Shown here: one piece after another, positions 35,411 to 43,899 of the stretch
How the letters are laid out: every line of letters starts with the position of its first letter
Numbering within the stretch: the stretch's first letter is position 1
Source of the DNA: Parvibaculum sp.
GTDB taxonomy: Bacteria; Pseudomonadota; Alphaproteobacteria; Parvibaculales; Parvibaculaceae
Length of the DNA: 49,400 nt
Direction: 5' to 3'
Assembly (NCBI GenBank): GCA_019635975.1
Contig: JAHBYM010000007.1
Span: 1-49,400, forward strand
The notes under the pieces: model-generated
The model's input: the letters and a program-made list of their open reading frames with translations, nothing else
Told to the model about the DNA's origin: nothing
The model's database searches: none
Program-made: the position numbers and the translations under genes

Positions 35411-36511
35411 CTAGCGGCCGCGACCGGCGCTGAGCCGGCGCTCCATGAAACTTGAATATTGCGACATGCCGAAACAGAAAATCCAGAAGACGATCCCGGC
35501 AAAGAGATAGCCGGTCAGCGCGCCCTGCGGTACAGTCCATGTCGGGTCAGAAAGCTGCGCACGCACCTGCCCCAACACGTCGAAGATGCCGACAATCAGC
35601 ACCAGCGTCGTATCCTTGAACAGACCGATGAAGGTGTTGACGATGCCGGGAATGACATGGCGCAGTGCCTGCGGCAGCACGACGAGCCCCATCGTTTGCC
35701 AATAGCTGAGACCGGCCGCACGTGCCGCCTCGTATTGCCCCGCCGGTATGGCCTGCAAGCCGCCGCGCACCACTTCCGCCATATAGGCCGATGAGAAGAG
35801 CGCGACGCCAACAAGACAGCGCAACAGATTGTCGGGGCTGAGACCTTCCGGCAGAAACAACGGCAGCATGACGCTTGCCATGAACAGCACCGTCACCAGG
35901 GGCACGCCGCGCCAGAATTCGATAAATATGATCGACAACATGCGGATCGCCGGCATCGACGAACGCCGCCCCAGCGCCAGCACAATGCCGAGCGGGAGTG
36001 AAACGACGATGCCGGTAACGGCGACGACCAGTGTAACCAGAAGCCCACCCCACTCGCTGGTCGGCACCGGCGGCAGGCCGGGCCGGTCACCGGCAAGCAA
36101 CACCAGCGCGATCAGCGGATAGACGACCAGGAGGAAGATCACGTTGAAGCGTTTGGCAGGCGCCGACGGAATGAGCATCGGCACCAGTGCGATGAAGCCG
36201 AGCGCGAACACGATATTGACCCGCCAGATTTCCGATTCCGGATAGCGGCCATAGATGAACTGGCCGAAATTCGCCCAGACCAGCGGCCAGCATGCGCCCT
36301 TGCCTTCACCGAGACAGGCCTCGCGTGTTTCGCCCGTCCACACGGCGTCGAAGATCGCGAAATTGAGCAACGGCGGTATGGTGAGCCACAGAAGATAAGC
36401 GGCAACGAGTGTCAGCACCGTGTTGCCGATGCTCGAAAAGAGATTGCGCCGCAGCCAGCCGAGAACACTTCCGGATCTTTGCGGCGGTCCCATCATGTCG
36501 ATCGCGCTCAT
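35411..36511 (-). CDS. aapM: General L-amino acid ABC transporter permease (AapM)
   Basis: A 366-residue inner-membrane permease with about 8 hydrophobic segments. The HisM-type domain is in the second half, with the EAA loop EAARAAGLSYWQTMGLVVLPQALRHVIPGI (in part) that contacts the ATPase. The N-terminal extension with several membrane segments, absent in HisM, is typical of AapM. It lies between aapQ (3-base gap) and aapP (9-base gap), which indicates tight co-expression. Together with AapQ it forms the heterodimeric channel. Confidence 0.92.
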   Translation of the reverse strand: MSAIDMMGPPQRSGSVLGWLRRNLFSSIGNTVLTLVAAYLLWLTIPPLLNFAIFDAVWTGETREACLGEGKGACWPLVWANFGQFIYGRYPESEIWRVNIVFALGFIALVPMLIPSAPAKRFNVIFLLVVYPLIALVLLAGDRPGLPPVPTSEWGGLLVTLVVAVTGIVVSLPLGIVLALGRRSSMPAIRMLSIIFIEFWRGVPLVTVLFMASVMLPLFLPEGLSPDNLLRCLVGVALFSSAYMAEVVRGGLQAIPAGQYEAARAAGLSYWQTMGLVVLPQALRHVIPGIVNTFIGLFKDTTLVLIVGIFDVLGQVRAQLSDPTWTVPQGALTGYLFAGIVFWIFCFGMSQYSSFMERRLSAGRGR

Positions 36512-36514
36512 GGC

Positions 36515-37699
36515 CTACCGCTCCCTGAGCGCAATGCGCGCATTGTACCAGTTCATCGCCAGCGAAGTCGCGAGACTGAGCGTCAGATAGACCGCCATGG
36601 TGATGGCGATAACCTCGATGGCCTGTCCCGTCTGGTTGAGCACCGTGCCGGCAAACACCGCCACGAGATCGGGATAGGCGATCGCAACCGCCAGCGAAGA
36701 GTTCTTCGTGAGATTGAGTATCTGGCTGGTCAGCGGCGGCACGATGAGGCGCAATGCTTGCGGCACCACGACCAGCCGCAGCGTCGTGCTGTCCCTGAGG
36801 CCGAGCGCCGCCGCGGCCTCGCCCTGGCCCCGGTCGACCGACAGAATGCCCGCGCGGACGATTTCGCCGATGAACGCCGCTGTGTAAAGCGTGAGCCCGA
36901 GCACCAGCGCCACGAACTCCGGCAGCAGGCGCACACCGCCGCTGAAATCGAAATCACCGCGCGTCGCATACTCCAGATGGAAGGGTGATCCGCCGATGGC
37001 CCATGCGAGAAGCGGCAGAACGACGATCAGTGCCGCGGCGACGCGCAGGGCCGGAAACAATTGGCCCGTCGCGCGCTGCCGCGCCCGCGCCCACCGGACC
37101 AGCACAAAGCCGGTCACGACCGCCGCCGCGAGCGCGCCGAAAAACAATCCGGCGCCCGCATCCAGAACCGGATCGGGAAGGATCAATCCGCGATTGCTGA
37201 GAAAGACCCCTGGCAACGCCTCGATGCTTTCGGCCGGGCCGGGCAGCGGCCGCAACACCGCGAAATACCAGAAGAAGAGTTGCAGCAGCAGCGGAATATT
37301 CCGCATCACCTCCACATACGCCGCCGCGATCTTTGACAGCAGCCAGTTTGGCGACAGCCGCGCCACGCCGACGATAAAACCAAGCATCGTCGAAAGCACG
37401 ATACCGATGACAGCGACCGAGAGCGTGTTGAGCAGCCCGACGAGAAATGCGCGGCCGTAGCTCGATTGCTCGGTATAGGGGATCAGGGTCTGGATGATGC
37501 CGAAACCGGCCGTCGTGTCGAGAAAGCCGAAACCGGTCGAAATGTTGAGACGCTCAAGATTCTCCTGAGCCGTCGCCGTGAAAAACCAGACGACGGCGAT
37601 GACCGCCGCCAATACGCCAGCCTGGTAGACGATCGAACGGACACGAGGGTTATACCAACTGATCCCCATGCCCGATCCGCGTTTAACGGGTTTCTGCAT
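36515..37699 (-). CDS. aapQ: General L-amino acid ABC transporter permease (AapQ)
   Basis: A 394-residue inner-membrane permease with about 8 hydrophobic segments. It has the split transport domain of AapQ: an early block FLVGLLNTLSVAVIGIVLST and the EAA loop GEAAAALGLRDSTTLRLVVVPQALRLIVPPL (in part) near residue 310. Between them lies a long membrane-rich insert typical of the subfamily. The start at 37699 is the first ATG, 30 bases after aapJ; an in-frame ATG at 37669 (MGISWYNPRV) is the alternative. It partners with AapM. Confidence 0.92.
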   Translation of the reverse strand: MQKPVKRGSGMGISWYNPRVRSIVYQAGVLAAVIAVVWFFTATAQENLERLNISTGFGFLDTTAGFGIIQTLIPYTEQSSYGRAFLVGLLNTLSVAVIGIVLSTMLGFIVGVARLSPNWLLSKIAAAYVEVMRNIPLLLQLFFWYFAVLRPLPGPAESIEALPGVFLSNRGLILPDPVLDAGAGLFFGALAAAVVTGFVLVRWARARQRATGQLFPALRVAAALIVVLPLLAWAIGGSPFHLEYATRGDFDFSGGVRLLPEFVALVLGLTLYTAAFIGEIVRAGILSVDRGQGEAAAALGLRDSTTLRLVVVPQALRLIVPPLTSQILNLTKNSSLAVAIAYPDLVAVFAGTVLNQTGQAIEVIAITMAVYLTLSLATSLAMNWYNARIALRER

Positions 37700-37729
37700 C
37701 CTTGCCCCGGCCCCCTCGCCTGCGATCCG

Positions 37730-38839
37730 TCAGCGGATCGGCGGCGCATACATCACGCCCCCGTCGGTCCAAAGCGCATTCAGCCCGCGCTCAATGCCAA
37801 GCGGCGTGTCGACACCCACATTGCGCTCGAATATCTCGCCGTAATTGCCGACGGCGCGCACAATGTCGATCACCCAGTCAGGCCCAAGTCCGACCGATGC
37901 GCCATACGAGCCTTCTGCGCCCAGCAGGCGGCGAACCAGCGGATTCTCGCTCTCACGCATCTCTTCGATATTTTTGGATGTGATGCCAAGCTCCTCGGCG
38001 TTCAGCAACGCCGAAAGCGTCCAGCGCGCGATGTCGGCCCATTGCGGATCGCCCTGCCGTATCACGGGTCCGAGCGGTTCCTTGGATATAATCTCGGGCA
38101 GAACGATGTTGTCCTCCGGACGCTGCATCTTCAGCCGTTCGGCATAGAGGCCCGAAGCGTCCGTCGTATAACCGTCGCACCGGCCCTGATCGTAGGCGCT
38201 GATCGCCTCGTCGTTCTTTTCGAAGGAGAGCACCCGGTAGTCGAGCCCGCGGCCGCGGAAATAGTCGGCAAGATTGAGCTCGGTCGTGGTCCCGGTCTGC
38301 GTACAGATCGTTGCGCCGGCCAGCTGTTCGGCCTTGGTGATGCCGGAACTCTTCCGCACCATGAATGCCTGCCCGTCATAATAGATGACACCGGCAAAAT
38401 CGAAACCGAGCTGCGTGTCACGCGACATTGTCCATGTTGTATTTCGCGAAAGGATGTCGACTTCGCCCGATTGCAGCGCCGTGAAACGGTCCTTTGCCGA
38501 AAGCGGCCGGAAGCGAACCTTCTCACCATCGCCGAAAATCGCCGCGGCAATCGCCCGGCAATAATCGACATCGATGCCGGACCACCGGCCGCGCTCGTCA
38601 GGGCTGGAAAAGCCGGCGAGCCCCTGGCTGACACCGCATTGCAGGAAGCCGCGCCGCATTACGCGCCTCAACGTCTCGCCCGCGCCCGACCGCTCGGCGC
38701 CAGGTTCGGTCTCCACGGCGGTCGCAGGTGTTGTCCCTCGTCCGGCCAGCACTGCCGCCGCATCGTAGGGCAGCACGAAATAGAGCCCGCCCACGCCGAT
38801 CAGGATGCCCAGAAGAAGGGCGGCCACGGGATTCCTCAT
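37730..38839 (-). CDS. aapJ: General L-amino acid ABC transporter, solute-binding protein (AapJ)
   Basis: A 369-residue periplasmic binding protein, first gene of the aap operon. The binding domain begins RRVMRRGFLQCGVSQGLAGF and continues GIDVDYCRAIAAAIFGD, with TTWTMSRDTQLGFDFAGVIYYDGQ in the middle; these match AapJ. The N-terminus is a hydrophobic segment (AALLLGILIGVGGLYFVL) with no clear signal-peptidase site, followed by about 35 low-complexity residues. It may therefore stay membrane-anchored. AAGGA precedes the ATG at 38839. The gene is divergent from the cystathionine beta-lyase-like gene. Confidence 0.9.
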   Translation of the reverse strand: MRNPVAALLLGILIGVGGLYFVLPYDAAAVLAGRGTTPATAVETEPGAERSGAGETLRRVMRRGFLQCGVSQGLAGFSSPDERGRWSGIDVDYCRAIAAAIFGDGEKVRFRPLSAKDRFTALQSGEVDILSRNTTWTMSRDTQLGFDFAGVIYYDGQAFMVRKSSGITKAEQLAGATICTQTGTTTELNLADYFRGRGLDYRVLSFEKNDEAISAYDQGRCDGYTTDASGLYAERLKMQRPEDNIVLPEIISKEPLGPVIRQGDPQWADIARWTLSALLNAEELGITSKNIEEMRESENPLVRRLLGAEGSYGASVGLGPDWVIDIVRAVGNYGEIFERNVGVDTPLGIERGLNALWTDGGVMYAPPIR

Positions 38840-38849
38840 TCAGCGTCCT

Positions 38850-38880
38850 TTGTCAGCCTGTTCGATGAAAATGCTATGCT
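38850..38880 (+). promoter_or_regulatory. Candidate promoter for the cystathionine beta-lyase-like gene
   Basis: TTGTCA (38850-38855) and TATGCT (38875-38880) are separated by 19 bases in the 191-base gap between divergent aapJ and the lyase gene. The match is partial and the spacer is long, so this is only a candidate. No known riboswitch fold was recognised in the rest of the gap. Confidence 0.3.
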
Positions 38881-39030
38881 GGATTCGTTGAGACTAACCG
38901 CCGGCGGCCCGCACGCAAACCCTGTAGTCCATTCCAACCCGCCTCCTTCTTGCCAATTGGCGATTTGGCCTTGAAGGGCGCAAAGGGCCGCGGGCATGAT
39001 CGGCCGACGCCAATTGACGGACGATGCCGG

Positions 39031-40194
39031 ATGAAGAAGAAGCAGGACACGCTGATCGTCACCGCCGGACGCGACCCGGAGGCCAATTTCGGCATCCTCA
39101 ATCCACCCGTTTATCATGCATCGACCATTCTCTACCCAACCCTCGATGCGGTCCGGACGCGCAAGCAGCCCTTCACCTATGGCCGGCGCGGCACACCGAC
39201 GACGACCGCCCTGCAGGAGGCGATTGCCGAGCTTGAGGGCGGCTATCGTACGCTGCTGACCCCCTCGGGCCTCTCCGCCGTCACCGCGGCGCTCCTCGCG
39301 CATCTCAAGACCGGCGACCACCTGTTGATGACCGACAGCGCCTACGAACCGTCGCGCCATTTCTGCGAGCGCGTTCTCAAACGCTACGGGGTCGACGTCG
39401 AATATTACGACCCATGCCTGGGAAGCGATATTGCGGCGCTGATCAAACCGAACACCGCCGTTATCTTCACCGAAAGCCCCGGCTCGGTGACTTTCGAGGT
39501 GCAGGACATCCCGGCCATCGCCGAAGCCGCACACAAGGCCGGCGCAATCGTGATGATCGATAACACCTGGGCCTCACCGCTCTATTTCAAGCCCTTCGAA
39601 CACGGCGTCGACATTTCGATCCAGGCCGTGACCAAATATCTATGCGGCCATTCCGACGTGATGATGGGCGCAATCACAACGACCGAAGCCGCATGGCGCG
39701 ACACGGTCGCCAGCCACGGCGCAAACGGACTCTGCGCCGGGCCGGATGACGTCTATCTGGTGTTGCGCGGTATCCGCACATTGTCCGTCCGCCTTGAACG
39801 ACATATGGAGACCGGATTGAAGTTGGCGCGCTGGCTCGCCGCGCGGCCCGAAGTCGCCCGCGTCATTCATCCCGCGTTGCCAAGCCATCCCGGCCATGCG
39901 CTCTGGAAGCGCGACTTCACCGGCGCAAGCGGGCTTTTCAGCATCGAACTCAAGCCGGCATCCGAAACCGCGCTCGCCGCAATGCTCGACAGCCTGGAAC
40001 TTTTCGGCATGGGTTATTCATGGGGCGGCTTCGAAAGTCTGATCATCCCGCAAGACCCGGCAAAAATCCGAACGGCCACAAAATGGGAGCCACAAGGTCC
40101 GATGCTGCGCCTTCATGCCGGCCTTGAAGACTCAGACGACCTGATTGCCGATCTCGATGCGGGATTCGAGCGGCTTCGCGCCTGCAACGAATGA
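39031..40194 (+). CDS. metC: Cystathionine beta-lyase-like PLP enzyme
   Basis: A 387-residue Cys/Met-metabolism PLP enzyme. The PLP lysine lies in IQAVTKYLCGHSDVMMG (Lys about 204), with FTYGRRGTPTT near the start and MIDNTWASPLYFKP. The order and the YSWGGFESL motif near residue 332 are typical of MetC-type cystathionine beta-lyases, which cut cystathionine to homocysteine, pyruvate and ammonia. Cystathionine gamma-lyase or O-acetylhomoserine sulfhydrylase are less likely. ATG 39031 begins MKKKQDTLIVTAGRDP, the family N-terminus. A small biotin-carrier gene follows 13 bases downstream. Confidence 0.88.
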   Translation: MKKKQDTLIVTAGRDPEANFGILNPPVYHASTILYPTLDAVRTRKQPFTYGRRGTPTTTALQEAIAELEGGYRTLLTPSGLSAVTAALLAHLKTGDHLLMTDSAYEPSRHFCERVLKRYGVDVEYYDPCLGSDIAALIKPNTAVIFTESPGSVTFEVQDIPAIAEAAHKAGAIVMIDNTWASPLYFKPFEHGVDISIQAVTKYLCGHSDVMMGAITTTEAAWRDTVASHGANGLCAGPDDVYLVLRGIRTLSVRLERHMETGLKLARWLAARPEVARVIHPALPSHPGHALWKRDFTGASGLFSIELKPASETALAAMLDSLELFGMGYSWGGFESLIIPQDPAKIRTATKWEPQGPMLRLHAGLEDSDDLIADLDAGFERLRACNE

Positions 40195-40207
40195 CGGAAG
40201 ACGCAAC

Positions 40208-40432
40208 GTGACCAGAATCGAAGTCAAAAGCGAAATCGCAGGCAAGGTCTGGAAGATCGAGACGAAAGCAGGCGACCGGCTGGCGGAGGACGACGCAATC
40301 CTGATCCTCGAATCGATGAAGATGGAAATTCCCGTGGCGGCACAAGCCGATTGCACGCTGATCGAGATACTCGTCGCCGAGGAAGATATGGTGGAGGAAG
40401 GTCAGGCGGTCGCGATCGTCGAACAGGACTGA
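40208..40432 (+). CDS. Small biotinyl/lipoyl carrier protein (BCCP-like)
   Basis: A free-standing 74-residue carrier domain. The biotin-attachment motif ESMKMEIPV is present (Lys about 39), within the flat beta-barrel of the BCCP/lipoyl family. It would carry a carboxyl group for a biotin-dependent carboxylase. I start it at GTG 40208 because the domain begins VTRIEVKSEIAGKV and the upstream frame overlaps the lyase gene. It follows that gene by 13 bases, so they are probably one operon. No carboxylase or carboxyltransferase gene is nearby, so its partner must be encoded elsewhere. Confidence 0.82.
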   Translation: MTRIEVKSEIAGKVWKIETKAGDRLAEDDAILILESMKMEIPVAAQADCTLIEILVAEEDMVEEGQAVAIVEQD

Positions 40433-40435
40433 CGC

Positions 40436-41761
40436 TCATGCCTCTCCGAATATCTGCTTCAGATGCGCGTTGAGAAACTTTCCTGTCGGATCGAGCTGCC
40501 GCCGTACCTCCCGGAAAGCATCCCACTTCGGATAGAGCGCCTCGAAATCCTTTGCGCCGCGCGTGTGCAGCTTGCCCCAATGCGGCCGTCCGTCATAACG
40601 GTGAAAAATATCCTCGACGCCCGCAAACAATTCCTTGTAGGGCTGACGATGATACTGATGGACCGAAATCGTTACGCTGTCGCGGCGATAAAAAGGCGAC
40701 AGCCATGCGTCGTCGGCCGCGACATATCGAAACTCCAGAGGAAACAGAAAGTTGGTTCCGCATTTACGCATATGCTCCGCGACCTCGCGAATGCAATCGG
40801 GGCCCTTTTCGGCTGGCACCGCATACTCCATTTCATTAAAGCGCACATTGCGGTCGCTCGGAAATGCATCGTGCGACCAGCGCACTTTGGTCGCCTGCCC
40901 TTCGACGCCGTTGATCGACCCGCTCGAATAGCGCGATCCGCTCGCTGAAGTCAGGAACTTCTGCAGCGGCCCCCGCAAGAACGGCAGCGTCCTTGAAACT
41001 TCGCAGGCCAGTTTCATGATCTTGTCGTCGCGCGACATTTCGCCGTCCGGCCGCCTTCGCCGCGGACGCGCTTCCTTGTCCGTTTCTCTCAGGAACTTGA
41101 CGAGCGCCTGATCGGCAAACGGAAACCAGAAAAATTCGAAATGCCGCGCTTCATCCCGCATTGCTTCCGCCTTGTCGAGCGCTTCTGCAATTGGCATTCG
41201 CCCGCCGGTTTCCTCCAATGCATAGATTTTCGTACATTGCATCGTGATCTCGGTCATCGCGCCGAGACTGCCGAAGCTGACACGGCCTGCATCGAACACG
41301 TCTGAATTTTCGGTGCGGCTGCACGAGAGAACTTCGCCACTGACTGTCGCAAGCCGGAATGCCTTGACGCCTGCGGAAAGCGAGCCGAGCCCGCCACCCG
41401 TGCCGTGCGTACCCGTCCCGACCGCGCCTGCCAGCGTCTGCCTGTCGATATCTCCCTGATTGAGCAGCGCGAGCCCGCGTTCGAAGAGCAGCGGCCCGAG
41501 ATCGCGTATCGTCGTGCCGGCCTTGATGCGCGCCGTCATCTCTGTCGGGTCATGGTCGACGACACCGGACAAATCGAACAACGTCAGAATCGTCCCATCG
41601 CTCTCGACCAGCGGTGTGAAAGAGTGTCCCCGCCCGGCCGTGCGAATGGGTGCCGGCGCGTCGCGAACGATCGAAGCCACTTCCTCCTCGGTCGTCGGCG
41701 CTACAATGCCTTGCGGCCACGCCTTTACCCACCCCGACCAGTTCGACCAGACATCCGTCAT
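40436..41761 (-). CDS. FAD-linked sugar-1,4-lactone oxidase (arabinono/gulonolactone oxidase-like)
   Basis: A 441-residue flavoprotein of the VAO family. The FAD domain has PTTEEEVASIVRDAPAPIRTAGRGHSFTP (in part, about 22-49) and GALVNQ-like LLNQGDIDRQTLAGAVGTGTHGTG (in part, about 99-122). The C-terminal ALO domain has YRRDSVTISVHQY and closes with RPHWGKLH, matching D-arabinono-1,4-lactone/L-gulonolactone oxidases. Reaction: oxidation of an aldonolactone with O2 or another acceptor; the true substrate in this host is unknown. It is convergent with the carrier gene with 3 bases between the stops. Confidence 0.87.
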   Translation of the reverse strand: MTDVWSNWSGWVKAWPQGIVAPTTEEEVASIVRDAPAPIRTAGRGHSFTPLVESDGTILTLFDLSGVVDHDPTEMTARIKAGTTIRDLGPLLFERGLALLNQGDIDRQTLAGAVGTGTHGTGGGLGSLSAGVKAFRLATVSGEVLSCSRTENSDVFDAGRVSFGSLGAMTEITMQCTKIYALEETGGRMPIAEALDKAEAMRDEARHFEFFWFPFADQALVKFLRETDKEARPRRRRPDGEMSRDDKIMKLACEVSRTLPFLRGPLQKFLTSASGSRYSSGSINGVEGQATKVRWSHDAFPSDRNVRFNEMEYAVPAEKGPDCIREVAEHMRKCGTNFLFPLEFRYVAADDAWLSPFYRRDSVTISVHQYHRQPYKELFAGVEDIFHRYDGRPHWGKLHTRGAKDFEALYPKWDAFREVRRQLDPTGKFLNAHLKQIFGEA

Positions 41762-41822
41762 TCCGCATCTCCATTTTCAGCTGCACGGATGATAGCGTTT
41801 CGCCCGCCTGGTCAAAAGAAAT

Positions 41823-41849
41823 AAGCCCCGGAGTGCAGCTCCGGGGCTT
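41823..41849 (-). terminator. Hairpin terminator downstream of the second Sel1 gene
   Basis: A perfect 11-base stem AAGCCCCGGAG / CTCCGGGGCTT with a 5-base loop. On the minus strand, downstream of the Sel1 gene that ends at 41874, it is followed by ATTTCTTTT, fitting a Rho-independent terminator. On the plus strand it is followed by CGATTTT, but no plus-strand gene ends here. Confidence 0.8.
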
Positions 41850-41873
41850 CGATTTTCGGTATAGGCTGCGTCG

Positions 41874-42611
41874 TCAATTCGCGTCCACGTCCGCAGCCGC
41901 AATTTCCGCCGCACTTTCGTCGCGCGTCAACGGCTTGAAATCGCGAGCCATGATCGATGCCTGCTTGATCTCGGCCGGCGCCATCGATTCCGACAACCGC
42001 TCGATCGCCTCGGCGGCAAAGCGCGGAAAGCCGCCTTCGATCGCCAACTGGTAGTACATATATGCCTTGACCTTGTCCGCTTCGACACCGACGCCATCCT
42101 CGTACATGGTGGCAATGTTGTACTGGGAGCTTTCAAGTCCCTGACGCGCAGCCGCCTCGAACCACCGGGCAGCTGCTTTCAGGTCCTGAGGCACGCCCCA
42201 TCCCTTGTCGTACATCGAGCCGAGATCCATTTGCGCACGCCTGTCGCCGCCATGCGCACCGATGAAATAGTATTTGAGCGCCGTTTCCACGTCGCGCTCG
42301 ACAACCTTCGCATCGAAATGCTCTTCGCCGAGACGGAAGGCCGCGCCAGGATCCTTGTTGACCTCAACCGCCCTCTTCCACTCGGCCAGCGCTTCCGGAT
42401 AAAAGCCGCGCACATAGAGATCCTGTCCGGACGCCTCGTTCGGTTGACCCTTGATCGACGGATCGGGTTTTGTCGGGTCGGCTAACGTGGCGGCGACCGC
42501 CGATCCGGCGACAAACATCAGGGCGGCGAGCAGAATCAAAAAGGCAGTGACGGCAGAAAACAGCCGTCCCTCGCTCGTCGCGGCGGACACACTAGGGGTC
42601 TGTCGGCGCAT
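41874..42611 (-). CDS. Membrane-anchored or exported Sel1-like repeat protein
   Basis: A 245-residue protein with an N-terminal hydrophobic segment (FSAVTAFLILLAALMFVAGSAVAA in part, about 18-41), either a signal peptide or an anchor, and then Sel1 repeats (AAFRLGEEHFDAKV, AQMDLGSMYDKGWG, SQYNIATMYEDGVG). The C-terminal third (EAIERLSESMAPAEIKQA) looks helical. The start at 42611 has AGGGAG eight bases upstream; the longer frame from 42698 is less likely. It is a paralogue-type counterpart of the protein at 6230-6985. The partner is unknown. A terminator follows at 41823-41849. Confidence 0.78.
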   Translation of the reverse strand: MRRQTPSVSAATSEGRLFSAVTAFLILLAALMFVAGSAVAATLADPTKPDPSIKGQPNEASGQDLYVRGFYPEALAEWKRAVEVNKDPGAAFRLGEEHFDAKVVERDVETALKYYFIGAHGGDRRAQMDLGSMYDKGWGVPQDLKAAARWFEAAARQGLESSQYNIATMYEDGVGVEADKVKAYMYYQLAIEGGFPRFAAEAIERLSESMAPAEIKQASIMARDFKPLTRDESAAEIAAADVDAN

Positions 42612-42746
42612 TTTTCTCTCCCTCTCGGGCACCTGCAGGGCTTTTTTCCCTTTGGCCCATATTTCCCGGAAACCATGATCCGGAGCGGTTCCAAACACGC
42701 AAGTTAAAGGTTGGTCACAAACCCCGCCCCGGCAAGCCGGACCCGC

Positions 42747-43778
42747 TCAAAGCTTATGGGAAGCGCCGAAACCCTCGAGAAAGCTGGTCAGATTGGGGCC
42801 GAGACCGTCGCAGAGATAGCCACCCTCCTGGACCAGCACAGTGGGCAGACCAAACCCGCCGATCGTTTCGCCGATCCGTCCGAAGCCGCCGGTCGTAATC
42901 GAGAATCCCCCTTGCGGGTCGTCCTTGTAGGCATCGAGCCCCAGCGCAACCACAAGTGCGCCAGGTGCGAAGGCCTCAATGCGGCGCAGCGCGGCCGCCA
43001 GTGTCGGCATATAGGCGTCATCGCCGGTGCCACGCGGCAGCGGCAGATTGTAGTTGTACCCAAGGCCAACGCCGGCACCGCGCTCCTCGGCATGTCCCCA
43101 GAAGAACGGATAGAAGCGGACGGGATCGGCATGGATCGACACCGTGAGGATGTCGGACCGGCCATAGAACATCCCTTGCGTGCCATTACCGTGGTGAACG
43201 TCGACATCGAGGATCGCCACGCGGTCATGTTGGCCGCGAAGCAATTGCGCCGCCACCCCCGAATTATTGACGTAGCAAAAGCCGCCGGCCATATCGGCAA
43301 ATGCATGATGACCCGGCGGCCGGCTCAGCGCATAAACCCAGGACGCGCCGTCGCGAACCATGGCGGCGGCATCCGCCGCGGCATCGGCGCTGCGCTTGAT
43401 AGCTTCCCAGCTTCCCGCCGCAATCGGGCAGGCACCATCCGCCATGTGGTAGCCGGCTTGCGCCACGGCCGAGAGTGGATAGGCCCCGTCGCGCCGGTCC
43501 GGATGGATACCGGGGACCACTTCATCGGAGCCGCCTTCGATCCGCAGCCAGCGCTCATGAATGGTCGAGAGAAAGGCAACGTATTCGGGCGTGTGAACCG
43601 CCGAGATCGGTCCAAGGCCGTGATCCTTCGGCGTGACATGCTCAAGACCCGCCTGCCGCGCGGCGGCCAGCAGCCGGTCCGCCCGCTCTGGAACTTCCGG
43701 ATTGGACTCGACAACACCATTGACGAGAAAATGACGGGGATAGTGACGCTTCTGCGCCGGATCGAAGACAACCTTCAT
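42747..43778 (-). CDS. Histone-deacetylase-family enzyme, acetylpolyamine amidohydrolase-like
   Basis: A 343-residue zinc hydrolase of the arginase-deacetylase fold. The catalytic His pair is RPPGHHAF (about 153-160). The zinc ligands lie in ILDVDVHHGNGTQ (about 190-202) and GLDAYKDDP (about 283-291). The substrate-loop phrase HADPVRFYPFFWGHAEE resembles the bacterial acetylpolyamine amidohydrolases, which deacetylate acetylputrescine or related polyamines, more than acetoin-utilisation AcuC. ATG 43778 starts the domain directly. It stands alone on the minus strand, preceded by tRNA-Arg. Confidence 0.82.
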   Translation of the reverse strand: MKVVFDPAQKRHYPRHFLVNGVVESNPEVPERADRLLAAARQAGLEHVTPKDHGLGPISAVHTPEYVAFLSTIHERWLRIEGGSDEVVPGIHPDRRDGAYPLSAVAQAGYHMADGACPIAAGSWEAIKRSADAAADAAAMVRDGASWVYALSRPPGHHAFADMAGGFCYVNNSGVAAQLLRGQHDRVAILDVDVHHGNGTQGMFYGRSDILTVSIHADPVRFYPFFWGHAEERGAGVGLGYNYNLPLPRGTGDDAYMPTLAAALRRIEAFAPGALVVALGLDAYKDDPQGGFSITTGGFGRIGETIGGFGLPTVLVQEGGYLCDGLGPNLTSFLEGFGASHKL

Positions 43779-43806
43779 AGACAAGCCTCTATGCGGCAAA
43801 CCCCCA

Positions 43807-43883
43807 TGGCGATCCCGGCAGGACTCGAACCTGCAACCGACAGATTAGAAATCTGTTGCTCTATCCGGTTGAGCTACGGGATC
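43807..43883 (-). tRNA. tRNA-Arg (TCT)
   Basis: A 77-base minus-strand cloverleaf. The acceptor is GATCCCG / CGGGATC with discriminator G and encoded CCA. The anticodon loop TTTCTAA gives anticodon TCT for arginine (AGA/AGG codons). The T-loop is GGTTCGAGTCC. Confidence 0.95.
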
Positions 43884-43899
43884 GAGATGCCGGGCGGGC

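Noticed and set aside
38840..39030. A SAM-type riboswitch before the cystathionine beta-lyase-like gene (also considered before metY at 49009-49118)
   Set aside because: No SAM-II-like pseudoknot pattern or other known aptamer core could be recognised by eye. A covariance-model search (Infernal/Rfam) would settle it.
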